From the NCBI GenBank assembly GCA_905250125.1, contig CAJNOL010000013.1:186001-250000 (forward strand): DNA of 64,000 nucleotides. The letters run 5' to 3'. The notes beneath the pieces were generated by a model that did not search any database, had not been told where the DNA came from, and saw nothing but the letters and a program-made list of their open reading frames with translations. The position numbers and the translations under genes are program-made. The DNA is from Rotaria sordida (Eukaryota > Rotifera > Eurotatoria > Philodinida > Philodinidae). Shown here piece after piece: positions 63,034 to 64,000 of this stretch (the first letter of the stretch is position 1; the number at the start of each line of letters is the position of its first letter).

Positions 63034-64000
63034 CTAAGAAGCTCCACTTGTAACAGCTGATGACTCTTGTTGTTGATGATGATGATGACTCATTGGATCC
63101 ATCATACTAGTTGGACTTGATGATACAGGATAACCACCTGGATACATCATCATCATTGGATTTCGAAATTGTGACATTTGAGCATATGATCCAAAGATAT
63201 CTTAAAAATAAATATCTAAGAACAAAAAAAGAAATTCAAAATTTTAATTTTTAACTTACCATGAGGCGCTGTTGGATAACCTCCACTAAATTGATAATGC
63301 ATAGCAGCAGCTGCAGCTGCATCAGGAGAATATGGACCAAAACAATCGGTAAATTCAGAGGGTATAGTCGCTAGAAAATAAGAAAGAAAAAAAAAAATGA
63401 ATAATAAAAATTTTAATTTCTATCATTTTTCATCATCTGTATTATTTCACGCATTCGTGCAAATAATTAACTTTGACAGCAAAAGGAAAAAAAAAAGAAG
63501 AATGAAGAGGAACAATTGCTCAAGTGTCTTTATGAATTAGATTGATTGTTCTTTTTCTTTAGTAATTCTTTCACAAATCAATCTAGTTTCAACTATCGAT
63601 ATGTCATACGACATTTTTATCAATTCAAATCTAACCAAGAATAATTAATTGTCAAGCAAGAATAAAACGTACTCATCGGATATATACAAGGCATTTAGAA
63701 AAAAAAAAGCAGCAGAAGAAAAAAAAATATGAGCAATTAAACACACACGTACACATTGATGCATAAGTAGGAATTCTACCTTGTTGAGCATGAGCTGGAA
63801 AAACAAAAGGAACATATATTTATATAAATATATATTTTATGATTTCAATATTATGTAAAATTTATCAATGTAGAAGGAAGCATTAGATATAAAATAGTGT
63901 TAGAGCGTTATACACTCTTGCCTTTCATTAAATATGAAGGGGATAATTGTTGAGAAATAACTGGTAATGTTTTAACAGGATTTGTTCGACGATGTAATTT
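63034..64000 (-). CDS. C-terminal exons of an unidentified protein with Ala/Met/His-rich tail (runs off right edge)
   Basis: Four exons with consistent phase: 63916-64000 (continues outside), a 15-bp microexon 63781-63795 coding AHAQQ, 63260-63370 and 63034-63200 with stop TAG at 63034-63036. The edge exon reads KLHRRTNPVKTLP; the rest is low-complexity: DAAAAAAMHYQFSGGYP, NPMMMMYPGGYP, MSHHHHQQQ. This kind of tail is common in animal transcription factors and RNA-binding proteins, but no domain falls within the window. The KLH at the edge could be the end of a GATA-type finger; that is a weak guess. The donor of the first visible exon is placed at GTGTAT (63914-63915); an alternative GC donor a few bases earlier is possible. 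Confidence 0.7.

Noticed and set aside
1-64000. CRISPR arrays, bacterial operons, tRNA or rRNA genes
   Set aside because: No regularly spaced direct repeats, no bacterial gene layout, and no cloverleaf or rRNA-like sequence was recognised by eye.

Overview
The window reads as nuclear DNA of a small-genome animal, most likely a bdelloid rotifer of the Rotaria/Adineta type. Reasons: it is very AT-rich; the conserved genes are animal genes split by many short introns (mostly 50-110 bp, GT..AG); codons end mostly in A or T; and several start codons sit directly behind a splice acceptor, as expected where spliced-leader trans-splicing is used. The taxon is an inference from style, not from a marker gene.

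Layout. 1-11,135 (minus): 21 exons of the inner-ring nucleoporin NUP205, running off the left edge before its C-terminus. 12,840-19,334 (plus): complete 16-exon intraflagellar transport gene IFT56/TTC26. 19,443-21,098 (minus): a four-exon RASD/Di-Ras-like small GTPase ending in a CaaX box, convergent with IFT56 and probably overlapping it in the 3' UTRs. 21.1-40 kb: an 18-kb gene-poor stretch holding three large foldback (inverted-repeat) elements, a decayed Tc1/mariner transposase, a truncated IDH3 pseudogene, and a ~1.4-kb near-perfect palindrome with an assembly gap of ten Ns at its centre. 40.1-43.6 kb: a GNAT acetyltransferase (minus) and a two-exon multi-pass membrane protein (plus). 43.7-63 kb: mostly non-coding, with a small predicted secreted protein (50 kb), further foldbacks, a decayed mariner element complete with inverted ends and TA target duplication (58.5-59.7 kb), and one or two unassigned exons. 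63.0-64.0 kb (minus): the last four exons of a protein with a low-complexity Ala/Met/His tail, continuing beyond the right edge.

The most striking feature is the number of full-length inverted-repeat units: I found fifteen, covering roughly 11 kb, nearly all different from one another in sequence. Every intron longer than 900 bp in NUP205 (four of four) and two of three in IFT56 contain one, while the other introns are tiny. Three otherwise unlike units share a short motif (TATACC-TTTTGTAGAG type). They would give long hairpins if transcribed with the host pre-mRNA. Whether they are foldback transposons, small-RNA sources or both cannot be decided from sequence alone.

The genes are not a functional cluster: nuclear pore, cilium, signalling and metabolic genes simply lie next to each other, as is usual in animals.
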